DNA of 64,000 bases from CAIYZT01 sp031385445 (GCA_031385445.1 JANNBM010000055.1:25158-89157), one strand, 5' to 3'. Positions 1-9,357 are shown, counted from the first letter of the stretch. Notes: generated by a model not told the origin, from the sequence alone. Program-made: numbers and translations.

Positions 1-740
1 TTCATTTGGCCGTCGCCGCCGCTGGCATTTCGGATGAGGTTCGGAGTGCCGGCTCGCCGTGTGAGATTACAGTCAGCGGCGAACATGCGCGGCGTCCGGG
101 GAACCTGTCAAACCACCGTTGGGAATCGCGTCAGCAAGATCAGCCGAAGACCTGCGGCTGCGCTCGGGCGGGTTGGCAACACGGCCCAATCGGTTCCGCG
201 CTGTCCTGTGATCGGGCGGTTGGCAGGGCAGGAAGCTTTTCCTCAGCCGCGCAGCATCCCGGCAGGAATGCCGGGGGCCAAGCCCGGCATGAAGGCGCTG
301 CGGTTCCGGGTTGGCGCGGTGTGGAAAAAAGCAAGTCAGCAGTGAAAGAGGCCCGCCGGGCAGCGCCGTTGACTTTGCGTTACGGCAAAAGCGGCAAAGC
401 CGCGCGGCCAACGCCCAAACCCCGGCCAAAAAGCGTGCCGAGAACGCGAGTGTGATCGTCATGGATGGCGCGATGCCAGCGGCACTTCGGGCAGATCGGG
501 CTTTCTGGTCTGACCTTCTCGATCTGGTCCCAAAGGAACGCCTTCGGGAATGGTCCGGCGATCCTCGCCCCATCCTCGACAGCAGCCCGAACCCCTTTGG
601 CGGGTGATCCGGCCCGGCCAAGATGGGGGATCAGACCGGCGAGAGCGCTTCTGTCCATCACCAAAGCCCGTTTCAACCGCAATTCATCCGCCCATGGCAG
701 ATTCAATTTAAGGGCAGCAGGACAATAGCCCGGCGCCATG
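1..740. other. No confident gene
   Basis: Several overlapping reading frames are open on both strands, as expected in GC-rich DNA, but none has a recognisable domain, a good ribosome binding site or clear coding bias. A plus-strand frame ending at 607 and a minus-strand frame from 739 to 380 are the least implausible. The latter begins directly after the terminator of the RTX gene, which argues against read-through expression. I see no assignable function. Confidence 0.5.
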
Positions 741-763
741 AAAAAGGGGGGCCGAAGCCCCCC
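741..763 (-). terminator. Rho-independent terminator of the RTX/Hint gene
   Basis: On the minus strand the sequence reads GGGGGGC, loop TTCG, GCCCCCC, then TTTTT. This is a 7-bp all-GC stem closed by a UUCG tetraloop and followed by a five-T run. It lies 45 bases past the stop codon of the RTX/Hint gene, which is the only gene it could serve. Confidence 0.9.
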
Positions 764-807
764 TTGTCCACGTCAAAGCCCCTTCGGGCCCTGACAGGCT
801 GCATAAC

Positions 808-3777
808 CTATCTGGCGATCAGCAAGGCCTCGTGGCGCTTCAGGGCGCGGCGCGCGGCAGCGTAGTTCTCGATGCCCGCATCCGTCTTCAATTCGGGGAA
901 CAGGTCAAAGATTTCCGAGCGTTGCGCGTTCCCCATGCCCTTCAGCGTCAGGTCGCCGGGCTGGAAGCTTTCAGTCCAGGCCCCATTCGACAGGACAACC
1001 TCGTGGCGGTCGCACATGAAGTGGATATAGGACGTGCCCGCGACGTCAACCGAATGAATGCCCTTGCCCGCCGCCAGATGCTTGGCCGCAACCAGAACTT
1101 CGTGCTCGTCGAAATACAGCGCTGTGCGGTCGTTGGCGACCAGCAGGCGGTGGTTCGGCGAAACCAGCATGTCACGTTCTGGCAGGCCGTTGCCAAGCGA
1201 GCCTTGACGCACCAGGATCGGCTTCAAGTGCGGTGCTGCGGACAAATCGGCCCAGGACAGGTCACGCCGGCCCATCCAGCGGATTTCCTGCATGCCGTTG
1301 TCGCGGGTGATGATCTTGTCACCGATGCGCAGGCTTTCGACCGGCACTTCACCACGCGGCGTTGCAATCATCGTGCCGGGGGTAAAGCAGGGGATGACAT
1401 TCTCGATGTTGACAAAGGACATCGTGCCCACAACATCGCGTGTCGTCGGGTCCAGAAACTGAACCGTGCCATTTTCCGGGTTCGCATCATCATAGATGAT
1501 TTTCAGCGGGCCAGAACCGGACAGGTCAAGCGTGTCAAAGTCATCGCCGCCTTCGTTTCCGTCCACCACATCGCCGACGCCGCCACCGACGACCACATCG
1601 CGGTCATTGCCACCGGACAGGGTGTCCGCACCCTGACCGCCCACCAGCGTGTCAGCGCCGGTGCCGCCGTAAACCTCGTCATTGTCGATGCCGCCATCAA
1701 GGCTGTCTGCGCCGGCGTCACCAAACAGCGTGTCCTTGTCGTCCATGCCAAAGATGGTGTCGTTGCCGTCACCGCCATGGATCAGGTCCAGACCGTTGTT
1801 CGGGGCCAGATCGGTGGCGTCCGGAATGTTCACGCTGTCGGGCGTGCCCGGGCCATAGCCGCCATACACCAGATCGTTGCCCTTGCCCGCATCAATGCTG
1901 TCGGAGCCTTCGGCGCCAATGATCGTGTCATTGCCGTCGCCGCCATCCACGGTGTCATTGTCCACACCCGCATCGACCCAGTCGTTGCCGGTGCCTGCGT
2001 TGATCTTGTCCGCATCGTCGCCCGTGCGGATGATGTCATCCCCCGCCCCGGCATCCACGGTGTCGCGGTCATTGTTCGGGTCAGTGTCTGCAGGGTAAAG
2101 GCCCGGATAGCCTTGGTCAGGGCGCTGATCAAACGGATTGCCGGTCGAGGTGTCGATGACGTCATTGCCGTCACCCCCTGCGACCACGTCAGACCCATCG
2201 CCTGCCAATATCGTGTCGTTCTCGGTCCCGCCGTCAATGTTGTCGTTTCCATTGCCACCCGTGATCGAGTCGGCACCACTGCCGCCCTGAAAGGTGTCAT
2301 TGCCTTCGCCGCCATCCAACACATCACTGCCGTCGCCGCCATAGATCAGGTCCATGCCGTTGCCGCCAAACACGATGTCGTTGCCCAGACCGGAATAGAC
2401 GGTATCGTTACCGTCACCAGCACGAACATAATCGTCATTCGGGCCAGCGCCGGGCAAAAGGGCGTCATTGGCGTCAATCCGGTCGCCGTTCGGGTCGACG
2501 TAGGACCCGTTGATCAGATCGCCACCCGCCGTGCCGTCAACATAACCGTCGGGGCGCGCGTCGCGCAAAACGGTTTCGATGTTCCGGAACACCATGGTCC
2601 CGCCGCCGACAAACCTGACGGTGCCGTTTTCGCCATTCAGCGGGTCATAGGTAATGGATGCGACATCCAGGCCGCGCAGGTCCAATGTGTCATTGTCGAC
2701 ACCACCCTCGGAACCGTCCACAAAATCACCGGCATTGCCGCCGACAAAAAGGTCGCGGTCGTCGCCGCCTGTCAGGCTGTCATTGCCCGCGCCGCCGGTC
2801 AGCAGATCGTCGCCGGTGCCACCGGTGACAGTATCGTTGCCATCGCCACCCTCCAGCGTGTCAGCCCCCGCATCGCCGGCAACCAGATCATTGCCAAGGC
2901 CGCCATAAAGCTTGTCGGCGTCGTTGCCGCCATACAGCTGGTCATTGCCGCCAGCGCCCGTGATGGTGTCGTTCCCGCCATTGCCCCAGAACTGATTGGT
3001 GAAAGTGTCCGAAGAGCTGGAGCCCTGCTGGTCAAACCCGGTCAGACTGTCGGCAAAGTTGGAGCCGATCACGCCATCAATACCACCGGCAATCTGATCA
3101 TTGGCGGCATCGCCACCCGACAGCTGGCTGGTGGCCAGATTGACGGTTACACCGGCGGCCGAAGCCGAATAGTCTATGTTGTCCTGACCTGCATTGCCCT
3201 GGAACGTATCCGCACCGGCGCCGCCGATGAACAGATCGTCACCCGCCCCGCCCTCAAGATAGTTTGCGCCCACGCCGCCCGACAGGGTGTCGTTGCCCGC
3301 ACCGCCGTAAACCTTGTCGTTGCCTTGCTCGCCATACAGAACGTCGTTGCCGTCGCCGCCGTAAATCAAGTCGTTGTAACCGGACGTCTGGGGCGGGCAA
3401 TTGCCGCCTGTGCCACGGGTCCCGCCAGAGCCGCCTGTGCCGCGCGTACCGCCTGTGCCGCGCGTACCGCCTGAACCGCCTGAGCCGCCGACGGTCACGC
3501 CGCTCAGCTCGCTGTCGCCATAAATCGTATCGTTGCCAGCGCCACCCGTCAGAGTGTCATTGCCCGCACCGCCGTAAACCTTGTCGTTGCCCAGTCCGGC
3601 ATCGACGCAGTCATTGCCATCCCCGGCGACGATCACGTCATCATTGCCAAACGTACCCGGCAAAATCGCATCGTTACCGTCAATCCGGTCGCCGTTCGCA
3701 TCAATATAGCCCGGCAACATGGTGTTGTTGCCATCGGTTCCCGTAACAATGCCGTCCCGGCTATTAGAATTTGTCAT
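808..3777 (-). CDS. RTX-type calcium-binding protein with C-terminal Hint domain
   Basis: The 989-residue protein is mostly GGxGxDxLxG-type nonapeptide repeats (RTX), which fold into calcium-loaded beta-rolls and usually mark type I secretion without a cleaved signal peptide. From C797 (CFTPGT) to the end is a Hedgehog/intein-like Hint domain with ESLRIGD and SPNHRLL motifs, common in Rhodobacterales RTX proteins. No signal peptide is visible. Two blocks of RTX repeats are each followed by a linker containing an NGTV(R/Q)F motif. A Gly/Ser/Thr/Arg-rich tract sits near residues 96-125. The ATG is preceded by GGAGAAG at good spacing. Secretion genes are not present nearby. The function after secretion (adhesin, surface layer or autoprocessed enzyme) cannot be read from the sequence; no enzymatic domain is seen. 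Confidence 0.9.
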   Translation of the reverse strand: MTNSNSRDGIVTGTDGNNTMLPGYIDANGDRIDGNDAILPGTFGNDDVIVAGDGNDCVDAGLGNDKVYGGAGNDTLTGGAGNDTIYGDSELSGVTVGGSGGSGGTRGTGGTRGTGGSGGTRGTGGNCPPQTSGYNDLIYGGDGNDVLYGEQGNDKVYGGAGNDTLSGGVGANYLEGGAGDDLFIGGAGADTFQGNAGQDNIDYSASAAGVTVNLATSQLSGGDAANDQIAGGIDGVIGSNFADSLTGFDQQGSSSSDTFTNQFWGNGGNDTITGAGGNDQLYGGNDADKLYGGLGNDLVAGDAGADTLEGGDGNDTVTGGTGDDLLTGGAGNDSLTGGDDRDLFVGGNAGDFVDGSEGGVDNDTLDLRGLDVASITYDPLNGENGTVRFVGGGTMVFRNIETVLRDARPDGYVDGTAGGDLINGSYVDPNGDRIDANDALLPGAGPNDDYVRAGDGNDTVYSGLGNDIVFGGNGMDLIYGGDGSDVLDGGEGNDTFQGGSGADSITGGNGNDNIDGGTENDTILAGDGSDVVAGGDGNDVIDTSTGNPFDQRPDQGYPGLYPADTDPNNDRDTVDAGAGDDIIRTGDDADKINAGTGNDWVDAGVDNDTVDGGDGNDTIIGAEGSDSIDAGKGNDLVYGGYGPGTPDSVNIPDATDLAPNNGLDLIHGGDGNDTIFGMDDKDTLFGDAGADSLDGGIDNDEVYGGTGADTLVGGQGADTLSGGNDRDVVVGGGVGDVVDGNEGGDDFDTLDLSGSGPLKIIYDDANPENGTVQFLDPTTRDVVGTMSFVNIENVIPCFTPGTMIATPRGEVPVESLRIGDKIITRDNGMQEIRWMGRRDLSWADLSAAPHLKPILVRQGSLGNGLPERDMLVSPNHRLLVANDRTALYFDEHEVLVAAKHLAAGKGIHSVDVAGTSYIHFMCDRHEVVLSNGAWTESFQPGDLTLKGMGNAQRSEIFDLFPELKTDAGIENYAAARRALKRHEALLIAR
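3404..3491 (-). repeat. Short tandem repeat encoding Gly-rich GGTRGTGG tract
   Basis: Inside the RTX gene, units of about 9 to 18 bases built on CCGCCTGTGCCGCGCGTA recur imperfectly. They encode alternating GGSGG, GGTRGTGG and GGSGG segments. The tract interrupts the RTX nonapeptides and is a plausible length-variable linker. Confidence 0.7.
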
Positions 3778-4725
3778 GACAGCTTCTCCAAAAGAACCGG
3801 TTTGTATGAAAAGACAAAAAGGGTCTGGGGCTTTGCCAGGCTCATCACGACGACACCGTCACAGCCCACCGGGCTGGCCTCTGTCATGTTTTGGTTGGTC
3901 AGCAGCACCACACACACTCCGTCACATTTCGGGGATCACCCCCATCTCGAATTCACAGGGCCCTGCGGCCTTGCGCTGCTCTGGTTAACCCCCGGCACAC
4001 CTTTCGGAATGCCAAAAGTCATCGGCCACAAAATGTGGCCGAACCAATCGCCGAGCTGTCGTGATCGTCGCAATGCAAGGAGGGTGTACGGTTTGGACTG
4101 GGCGGAACCTCCACCCTGTGGGCAGGTCTCCCTGCCACCAAACAAAATCGACACATCCCGCGAAATTCGGCAACACCACTAACAGACCGCCCCCACGGCC
4201 TTTGCCCTCCAAGAAGGACGCTTTTTAATTACCTTTGATTCACCGTGTCGGGAAGGGGAAAAACGGCGGGAAGGTGTCAGCTTGGCGGCAGCGGCGCCCT
4301 GATCCCGGGTGAATGACGCGGCGCAAGATAACCTGTGATTGAGTGCTGTTTCACCCAAGGAAACACTTGTCAGCCGGACAATTTGCCAACCTCCTGTGTT
4401 TATTGCTTATCCGGACAAAACGCTGCCTTGGGCAGTGCCCCGATTGTGGCGGACCGCGAAACCTTTCCGCACATTAACCAACCCGCTGCATTTTCACCGC
4501 AATTCCAACACATTTGCCCAAGTGCTGTTGCGCGGTTCGCATCAATTTTAGGAAAATCGCACCATCATTGCGCATTGGCGGATTGTTGGGGTTCAACAGC
4601 CGCGAATCGGCCCGCCGCACTTGACCATAGTTTCGCCATCTTTCTGCCGTTTTTGCCCGCCGCTTGACAGTGTATTCCCCCCAGTGCCAGATCGACCTTT
4701 CCCGTCACAAGGTTGCACCGCCGAC
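3778..4725. other. Intergenic region between divergent genes
   Basis: About 950 bases separate the divergently transcribed RTX gene and the kinase-fold gene. Short frames exist, none convincing. A TTGACA hexamer at 4664-4669 is a possible -35 box for the rightward gene, but no good -10 is seen. The length leaves room for extensive regulation of the RTX gene. Confidence 0.5.
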
Positions 4726-5754
4726 ATGAGACAAGCGAACCTTCTGACCCCGGCCCAGATTCTGGAGGCGACAGCGGCGCATTTCGCCGCGCCCGTGATC
4801 AAGCTGACGGCCCCAGGTGGGCGGTCGCGCACCAGCTTTCGCGCCTATTTCGCGGACCGCACCATCATCGTCAGTCAGCGCAAGGACACCGATCAGGCGC
4901 AGGTCGAACGCCGCGTGCTGACCGCGTTGGATGGAGTCACCGACCGGGTGCCGCGCCACCTTGGCTCCCGGGGCAGTTTGCTGTTTCAAAGTGATGTCGG
5001 GCCGGACCGGTTGAACTGGCTGATCCACACCCTGCCCCCCGAACAGCGCCCGGCCCTTGCCGCGCAAGCCATCGACGCCCTGTTCGAGATTCATCTGGCC
5101 GCCGCCCATGCGGGCCTGAACCACGGTTTGCCGACCGCCAGCATACGCGCCTATCCGGACGACGATATCGTCAGGGCCGCCCAGCGCCTGGCCGTTCAGA
5201 TGCGCCACACGGGTCCGGCCCTGGATCCCGCCAGCCTCAGCCCGCTGTTTCGCGCGCGCCCCATCCGCTTTGTCAAATGGGATTGCCGGGCCGGAAATGC
5301 CGGAGTTGACCCAAGCGGCCGCCTGCGCTGGTTTGATTTCGAGGATGCCCGGCTTGCCCAGGGCCCGGAGGATTTTGCCTGGCTGATCGCGGATGAAACC
5401 TGGCCCGTCGATATGGCGCAGATGCTGGACATGGTTGCCGCCCGCCTGTCACCGGACATCACAGACGCGCCGCTGGCCTATATGACCTATCTGGAAGAGT
5501 TTACAACCCTGCATGCCGCGCGCCGCATCCGGCTGATTTTCTCGGAGGCAAAACGCAGGGGCTGGTCGGACCGCGCCACGATCCTGAAACTGGACCATGT
5601 CGGCGCCAATCCGCATATGGGGGAAAGGCTTTGCGTTGCCGCAACCGCGCTTGCCCTGCGCAACCGCTCCACCGCCCCCCTGGCCCCCGTCATGGAGCTT
5701 GCCGCCGAGGTGTTTCGCAAAGTGCGCATCCCCCCGAACGGGCCAAATTCCTGA
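4726..5754 (+). CDS. Phosphotransferase-family (APH/choline kinase fold) protein
   Basis: The frame opens at 4621, but the ATG at 4726 gives a 342-residue protein beginning MRQANLLTPAQIL, more natural than the Cys/Pro-rich upstream extension. The C-terminal half shows an aminoglycoside-phosphotransferase-like core: KWDCRAGNAGV occupies the catalytic-loop position and RWFDFEDA matches the DFED-type metal-binding segment. The Brenner-type HxD motif is altered to KWD, so catalysis is uncertain. Proteins of this fold phosphorylate small alcohols, sugars or drugs; the substrate is not predictable. It is monocistronic and converges on moaB. Confidence 0.65.
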   Translation: MRQANLLTPAQILEATAAHFAAPVIKLTAPGGRSRTSFRAYFADRTIIVSQRKDTDQAQVERRVLTALDGVTDRVPRHLGSRGSLLFQSDVGPDRLNWLIHTLPPEQRPALAAQAIDALFEIHLAAAHAGLNHGLPTASIRAYPDDDIVRAAQRLAVQMRHTGPALDPASLSPLFRARPIRFVKWDCRAGNAGVDPSGRLRWFDFEDARLAQGPEDFAWLIADETWPVDMAQMLDMVAARLSPDITDAPLAYMTYLEEFTTLHAARRIRLIFSEAKRRGWSDRATILKLDHVGANPHMGERLCVAATALALRNRSTAPLAPVMELAAEVFRKVRIPPNGPNS

Positions 5755-5869
5755 TTTCGGTCAGCGCGCCGCCCTGCCGCGGGCCATCGGCCACCTGATA
5801 AATCCTGCACCCCTGCCACATGGGCCGGCTCTTGGACCCCCGTGTTTTGTGCGCTCAATATCTCAAAGC

Positions 5870-6409
5870 CTATTTGCGGCGCTGGTGTTCGTCCAGTCGC
5901 GGCATGATCTCGACGAAATTGCAGGGGCGGTGGCGGTGGTCAAGCTGTTTGACGAGGATTTCATCCCACGCATCGCGGCAGGCGCTGGGGCTGCCCGGCA
6001 GCGCAAACAGGTAGGTGCCGTTTGACACGCCGCCAGTGGCGCGGCTTTGCAGGGCAGAGGTGCCGATTTTCTGCATCGAGACGATGGTGAAAACCGTGCT
6101 GAACGCCTCAATTTCCTTTTCGTAAACGTCGCGGTGCGCTTCGATGGTCACATCGCGCCCGGTCAGGCCGGTGCCGCCGGTGGACAGGATCACGTCGATG
6201 GCCGGATCGGCGCACCATTGGCGCAGTTTATCCGCGATGTCGGCGCGGTCATCCGGGCAGATGTGACGCGCGGCGAGGATATGGCCCGCCCCGGTCAACC
6301 GTTCGGCGAGCGTATCGCCAGAGCGGTCATCGCCAGCGGTGCGGGTGTCGGACACGGTCAGCACCGCGATGCGGACCGGCACGAAATGTCTGGTTTCGTC
6401 GATGCTCAT
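5870..6409 (-). CDS. moaB: Molybdenum cofactor biosynthesis protein B
   Basis: A 179-residue MoaB/MogA-fold protein that acts in molybdopterin adenylylation or its support. The family signature STGGTGLTGRDVT is at residues 76-88, and FALPGSPSACRDAWDE lies near the C-terminus, as usual for MoaB. The start is the ATG at 6409, which overlaps the stop codon of the upstream uracil-DNA glycosylase gene by four bases, so the two are translationally coupled. The same frame stays open far upstream, but that part is out-of-frame sequence of the glycosylase gene. Confidence 0.93.
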   Translation of the reverse strand: MSIDETRHFVPVRIAVLTVSDTRTAGDDRSGDTLAERLTGAGHILAARHICPDDRADIADKLRQWCADPAIDVILSTGGTGLTGRDVTIEAHRDVYEKEIEAFSTVFTIVSMQKIGTSALQSRATGGVSNGTYLFALPGSPSACRDAWDEILVKQLDHRHRPCNFVEIMPRLDEHQRRK

Positions 6410-7206
6410 TTCAGCCTCGCTTTGAGGGACAGAAGGTCGGCCCAAGCCTCGCGTTTGGCGGCGGGAGTGCGCAGCAATGTGGCGGGATGGGTCATGGGCA
6501 AAAGCGGTTTGCCAAACGCTTGCGTCCATGTGCCGCGCGCCGACTGGGTGCCAGTCAGCGCCTGCAAAGGGGTGGCGCCGAGGGTGACGATGAAATCGGG
6601 ATTGGCAAGCGCGATGTGGCGTTCGGTGAAGGGGCGCAGCAGGGCGATCTCGCCCGGTTCTGGATCGCGGTTGCCGGGGGGGCGCCAAGGGACGATGGGG
6701 ATGAGGTACAGCGATGTGACGGCGTCCGGGCTGCTGCGCGACAGGCCGATCGCGGCGAACATCGCGTCCAGAAGCTGGCCCGCAGGCCCGGTCAGGGGGC
6801 GGCCCTGCAGGTCTTCGTCGCGGCCCGGCGCTTCGGTCAGGATCAGGACGCGGGCGGCGGGATTGCCGTCGGCAAAGACGGTGGATTTCGCGCCACGTTT
6901 CAACTCGCACTGGTCGAAGGCGGCGATGGCGGCGTGAAGAGCGCCCAGCGTGTCGCAGGCGCGGGCGGCGGCGATGGCGGCTTGGACGGGATCGGTGCCC
7001 GATTGCGGCGCGGGTGGCGCGGGGCGTTTGGGCAGAGGGGCATTTGCAGCGGGGGCTGCGAGGCGGGCCCATGGGGCGGCGTCGGGCAACGCAAAGCTGT
7101 CCTGGGGGGTGTCCTGCACCACCTCGCTTACGCCAAGATCGACCTGCCAGGCCAAAGCGGCCAGCGCGGCATTCCAGTCGTGGCTGATGTCAGCGGCGAT
7201 TCCCAT
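6406..7206 (-). CDS. Uracil-DNA glycosylase superfamily protein, family-4-like
   Basis: A 266-residue protein predicted to excise uracil from DNA. TEAPGRDEDLQGRPLTGPAG (motif 1) and a C-terminal MTHPATLLRTP (motif 2) identify the family 4/5 UDG superfamily. Where classical family 4 enzymes carry iron-sulfur cysteines (VKCRPPxNR and a following ICxP), this protein has VPWRPPGNR and ALLRPF. The N-terminal CxxC is also absent; only isolated cysteines remain (CDTLGAL, DQCELK). It therefore probably lacks the 4Fe-4S cluster, as I believe is typical of alphaproteobacterial relatives. An Ala/Pro-rich linker precedes the domain. It is coupled to moaB by ATGA overlap. Confidence 0.88.
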   Translation of the reverse strand: MGIAADISHDWNAALAALAWQVDLGVSEVVQDTPQDSFALPDAAPWARLAAPAANAPLPKRPAPPAPQSGTDPVQAAIAAARACDTLGALHAAIAAFDQCELKRGAKSTVFADGNPAARVLILTEAPGRDEDLQGRPLTGPAGQLLDAMFAAIGLSRSSPDAVTSLYLIPIVPWRPPGNRDPEPGEIALLRPFTERHIALANPDFIVTLGATPLQALTGTQSARGTWTQAFGKPLLPMTHPATLLRTPAAKREAWADLLSLKARLK

Positions 7207-7998
7207 GCGGCAAGTGTAGTGCGGCGCGCGGGCAGGCTCAATCAGGCAATGGCGCCGATTGACTTGGGGCTGCGCAGGGCAGTTGATTGAGCGGATGAGC
7301 GCCGTTTCAGGATGTCCGGCAAGATTGGTCGGTATGGCCATGCCGCCTGCCTTTGTCTGCGGCCGCCTTTGGCTTGCCGCGCGCTGGTCCATACGGCATT
7401 TTCGGTTTTGGGTGGCCAGGATCGCCTTTTGCCGCGCAGGCCCTGCGTGGTTTGGTCGCGCCGTGCTGCCGATAACGCGATTGGCTGTGTGTTTGGTTGG
7501 AATTCGGCGCGGGCGGGGACATTTTGGCCGTCGTTTCAGCTGAATGGCGGCTTTGAGCTGCCGATGGAACGCGCGGCTGAAACGGCGCGGTTTGCCTTGC
7601 TCGCGGCGCTGTTTCGAACGCGGCTTTGGCAGGTGCATCTTGCGGCGGCGGCTTTTGGGTTTGGCGCGCTTTGGCACCCGGCTTTGATCACCCGGCGCGC
7701 GCGATATACCCCAGGGGCAGCCGCCTTTTACCCGTTGATCGGCCCCGATCTGATCGCGGGAACCGGCCCTGGTCAACGGCAATTTCTGGCCCTGCCGAAA
7801 AATGAGCTCGGGCTGCCCGATCTGATTTTGCTGACCGCCCAGCCCTCGGGTCCGCCCGCGTTCTGGCGCTGGTCCCTGCGCGGCGCACGGTTTGTGCCCC
7901 CTCCCGGTTCGCCTGCCGCCTTATGCCCCGCGGAATGATCGTTGCGCGCCGCCTTGCCCTTTGGCATAAGCGGCCAAATCCTTGGCAGGAGAAGCCCG
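7207..7998. other. Region without a confident gene
   Basis: Between the glycosylase and pyrB there are about 790 bases. A plus-strand frame at 7312-7938 (208 codons) is open, with one weakly hydrophobic stretch, but it has no recognisable domain. The opposing minus-strand frame is extremely Lys/Arg/Pro-rich and looks non-coding. I treat the region as intergenic, holding the pyrB promoter. Confidence 0.45.
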
Positions 7999-8961
7999 AT
8001 GTCCTTCCGCGCCCGCCACCTTTTGGGGATCGAACAGCTTTCCCCGCTGGAAATCACCACGATTCTGGATCTGGCCGACCGCTATGTCGATCTGAACCGG
8101 CGCACGGTGAAACAGTCGGATGTGCTGTCGGGCATGACGCAGATCAACATGTTTTTCGAAAACTCCACCCGCACGCAGGCGAGTTTCGAGTTGGCCGGAA
8201 AGCGGCTGGGCGCGGATGTGATGAACATGTCGGTGGCGCAGTCGAGCGTGAAGAAGGGCGAGACGCTGATCGACACGGCGATGACGCTGAACGCGATGCA
8301 GCCGGATCTTCTGGTGGTGCGGCACGGGGCCAGCGGGGCGGTGAACCTGCTGGCGTCCAAAGTGAATTGCGCGGTTCTGAATGCGGGCGACGGGCGGCAC
8401 GAGCATCCGACGCAGGCTTTGCTGGACGCGCTGACGATCCGGCGGGCCAAGGGGCGCCTTCAGCGGCTGACGGTGGCGATTTGCGGCGATATTGCGCACA
8501 GCCGGGTGGCCCGGTCGAACCTGATCTTGTTGGGAAAGATGGAAAACCGCATCCGCCTGATCGCGCCGCCAACGCTGATGCCGGCCGGGGTGGGGGAGTT
8601 CGGCTGCGAGCTTTATGACGACATGCGCGCGGGGCTGGAAGGGGCGGATGTGGTGATGATGCTGCGCCTTCAGAAAGAGCGGATGGACGGCGGGTTCATT
8701 CCGTCAGAGCGGGAATATTACCACCGCTATGGGCTGGACGCGGAAAAGCTGTCGGTGGCCAAACCTGATGCGATCGTCATGCATCCGGGCCCGATGAACC
8801 GAGGGGTGGAGATTGACGGCGAGCTGGCCGATGACATCAACCGGTCGGTCATTCAGGAGCAGGTGGAAATGGGTGTTGCGGTACGGATGGCCTGCATGGA
8901 CCTTCTGGCGCGGAACCTGCGGGCCGAGCGCGGGCGCAAAGCAGTGGGGGTGATGGTGTGA
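7999..8961 (+). CDS. pyrB: Aspartate carbamoyltransferase catalytic subunit
   Basis: Condenses carbamoyl phosphate with L-aspartate in pyrimidine synthesis. FFENSTRTQASFE carries the STRTR-like carbamoyl-phosphate signature (residues about 53-58), and HEHPTQALLDALT and MHPGPMNRGVEI are the other active-site segments. The ATG at 7999 follows AGGAGAAG, fixing the start; the frame itself is open from 7942. Length, 320 residues, is normal. It opens a rightward run with a dihydroorotase-like gene and plsY. No pyrI is nearby. Confidence 0.96.
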   Translation: MSFRARHLLGIEQLSPLEITTILDLADRYVDLNRRTVKQSDVLSGMTQINMFFENSTRTQASFELAGKRLGADVMNMSVAQSSVKKGETLIDTAMTLNAMQPDLLVVRHGASGAVNLLASKVNCAVLNAGDGRHEHPTQALLDALTIRRAKGRLQRLTVAICGDIAHSRVARSNLILLGKMENRIRLIAPPTLMPAGVGEFGCELYDDMRAGLEGADVVMMLRLQKERMDGGFIPSEREYYHRYGLDAEKLSVAKPDAIVMHPGPMNRGVEIDGELADDINRSVIQEQVEMGVAVRMACMDLLARNLRAERGRKAVGVMV

Positions 8962-8999
8962 TGGGAGCCGATGAGAGCGTGATGGAGAGCGCCACGCTT

Positions 9000-9242
9000 T
9001 TGGCCGCAGCGGTGCGTGCGATCACGCACCCTACCGAAGACGCCGGGCGTCTGGTTTGCGGTGTTGCGCCGTCGCCGGGAATTGGAGGCACACCATGACT
9101 GCCGATTTCAAACGCCAATCGGTCCGCGCGGTAGGGTGCGTGATGTCACGCACCGCCCGTTTGGCCGCAGTGGTGCGTGCGATCACGCACCCTACCGAAG
9201 TCCCCGGACGTCTGGTTTGTGGCATTGGAGGCGCGCAATGAC
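9000..9242. repeat. Direct repeat with three palindromes (GGTGCGTG...CACGCACC)
   Basis: Two diverged copies, 9000-9099 and 9161-9242, share TTGGCCGCAG, the palindrome GGTGCGTG-CGAT-CACGCACC, CCTACCGAAG, GTCTGGTTTG, a ribosome-binding ATTGGAGG and an ATGAC start. The second copy lacks about 18 bases before the ribosome binding site. A third palindrome, GGTGCGTGA-TG-TCACGCACC, lies between them at 9135-9154. Perfect copies of the first type are at 9011-9030 and 9172-9191. This resembles dispersed intergenic palindromic elements containing GTAGGGTGCGTG. The duplication includes the start region of the next small gene, so a 48-codon frame at 9095-9241 may be a broken duplicate of it. Confidence 0.85.
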
Positions 9243-9357
9243 CCCCGATCCTGACCGCAAACCGACCCGCGCCGAGATGCGCACCGGGGGGATGGTGGCG
9301 ACGGTGGTACTGGTTTTACTGGCCCTGTTCACCATCGGCTTTATCTGGATCGCATGA
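9238..9357 (+). CDS. Small single-pass membrane protein
   Basis: A 39-residue protein: a charged N-terminal arm of about 18 residues (MTPDPDRKPTRAEMR) followed by one membrane span, MVATVVLVLLALFTIGFIWI, and a short end. GGAGG sits six bases before the ATG. The stop codon overlaps the ATG of the next gene, so it is coupled to the PH-domain membrane protein. No known family recognised; it sits between pyrB and the dihydroorotase-like gene. Confidence 0.65.
   Translation: MTPDPDRKPTRAEMRTGGMVATVVLVLLALFTIGFIWIA

Noticed and set aside
832..3474. 880-codon open frame antisense to the RTX gene
   Set aside because: It mirrors the repeat structure of the RTX gene; the open frame follows from the periodic GC-rich codons and its product has no family features.
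1500..3700. Regular DNA repeats considered as CRISPR
   Set aside because: The periodicity follows in-frame RTX nonapeptide codons; there are no identical repeats separated by unique spacers and no cas genes.
4664..4692. Sigma-70-like promoter before the kinase-fold gene
   Set aside because: TTGACA is present but no acceptable -10 box lies at 16-18 bases; not listed as a promoter.
6410..7072. Upstream extension of the moaB frame
   Set aside because: It is an Arg/Pro-rich out-of-frame reading of the uracil-DNA glycosylase gene; moaB homology begins at the ATG at 6409.
7312..7938. 208-codon plus-strand frame before pyrB
   Set aside because: No ribosome site, no family and unusual composition; kept only as an unassigned region.
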